In this document: positions 63,948 to 64,000 of the stretch, in pieces | Layout: each line of letters starts with the position of its first letter | Position numbering within the stretch: the first letter of the stretch is position 1 | Source: an uncultured Oscillospiraceae bacterium | GTDB lineage: Bacteria > Bacillota > Clostridia > Oscillospirales > Acutalibacteraceae | Direction: 5' to 3' | DNA length: 64,000 bases | Assembly: GCA_900546785.1 (NCBI GenBank) | Contig: URED01000002.1 | Coordinates: 12,641 to 76,640 of the forward strand | Made by a program: the position numbers and the translations under genes | The notes under the pieces: model-generated | What the model saw: only the letters and a program-made list of their open reading frames with translations | What the model was told of the DNA's origin: nothing | The model's database searches: none

Positions 63948-64000
63948 TGGAGCGGATTACGAGACTCGAACTCGCTACCTCCACCTTGGCAAGGTGGCGC
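63948..64000 (-). tRNA. tRNA-Gly (anticodon GCC), partial
   Basis: The 3' part of a tRNA running off the window: anticodon loop TTGCCAA (GCC) on stem CACC/GGTG, T arm GAGTTCGAGTCTC, ATCCGC acceptor strand, discriminator T and CCA. It lies upstream of tRNA-Cys on the same strand, separated by a GGGCACTA/TAGTGCCC hairpin at 63924-63945. Confidence 0.93.

Noticed and set aside
1..64000. CRISPR arrays, insertion sequences and prophage genes
   Set aside because: No regularly spaced repeats, transposase frames or phage structural genes were found; the one tyrosine recombinase looks like XerD.

Overview
The window is a contiguous chromosomal segment of a low-to-moderate GC, spore-forming Firmicute of the class Clostridia. 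It looks most like a gut Ruminococcaceae/Oscillospiraceae relative; that placement is inferred from gene content and order, not from a marker-gene search. Spore formation is supported by homologues of SpoVM, SipL, SpoIVA, SpoIIM, SpoIIR and CwlD. No insertion sequence, prophage or CRISPR array is visible. Most genes are housekeeping genes on the + strand, in tight operons with overlapping stop and start codons, and several have near-consensus sigma-A promoters.

Region 1 (1-9040) is the accessory part. It holds the end of a penicillin-binding protein, a WYL regulator and a 2257-residue secreted glycosidase-like protein (GH43-type propeller, two LamG-like domains, FIVAR-like helices). A 45-residue peptide gene follows, and a decayed relative of that peptide lies on the opposite strand upstream.

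Region 2 (9096-25451) closely follows the Bacillus subtilis yloC-to-spoVM order: yicC, remA, gmk, rpoZ, priA, def, fmt, a zinc protease, rsmB, rlmN, PP2C phosphatase, PASTA kinase, rsgA, thiN, a 47-residue membrane peptide and a 24-residue SpoVM. It continues directly into sipL and spoIVA, so three partners of the spore-coat basement layer are neighbours. coaBC and rpe, present in the Bacillus order, are missing here.

Region 3 (25451-42353) holds a GHL10-type lipoprotein, mtaB, a D-Ala-D-Ala carboxypeptidase, pgi, DUF177-rpmF, der-plsY, rpmB, the recA-recX-rimO-pgsA operon, and a cysteine T-box controlling cysE-cysS. The T-box bulge base matches the discriminator of the tRNA-Cys found at the end of the window.

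Region 4 (42358-64000) holds an MscL with a zinc-ribbon tail, asd-dapA-dapB (lysine/diaminopimelate), queA-tgt-yajC, a TIGR04086-like gene with spoIIM, a tyrosine recombinase, radA, cwlD, a D-2-hydroxyacid dehydrogenase, two tRNA-Leu genes, putP, spoIIR, ispE, an aminotransferase with an Lrp regulator, a PHP phosphatase, an ACT/PFL pair, a Lys-rich membrane protein, and tRNA-Cys and tRNA-Gly.

The most interesting signals are small. They are the SpoVM gene, the peptide pair around the giant secreted protein, and two terminator hairpins (48550-48600 and 57451-57493) whose 3' arms contain the ribosome-binding site of a sporulation-linked gene.
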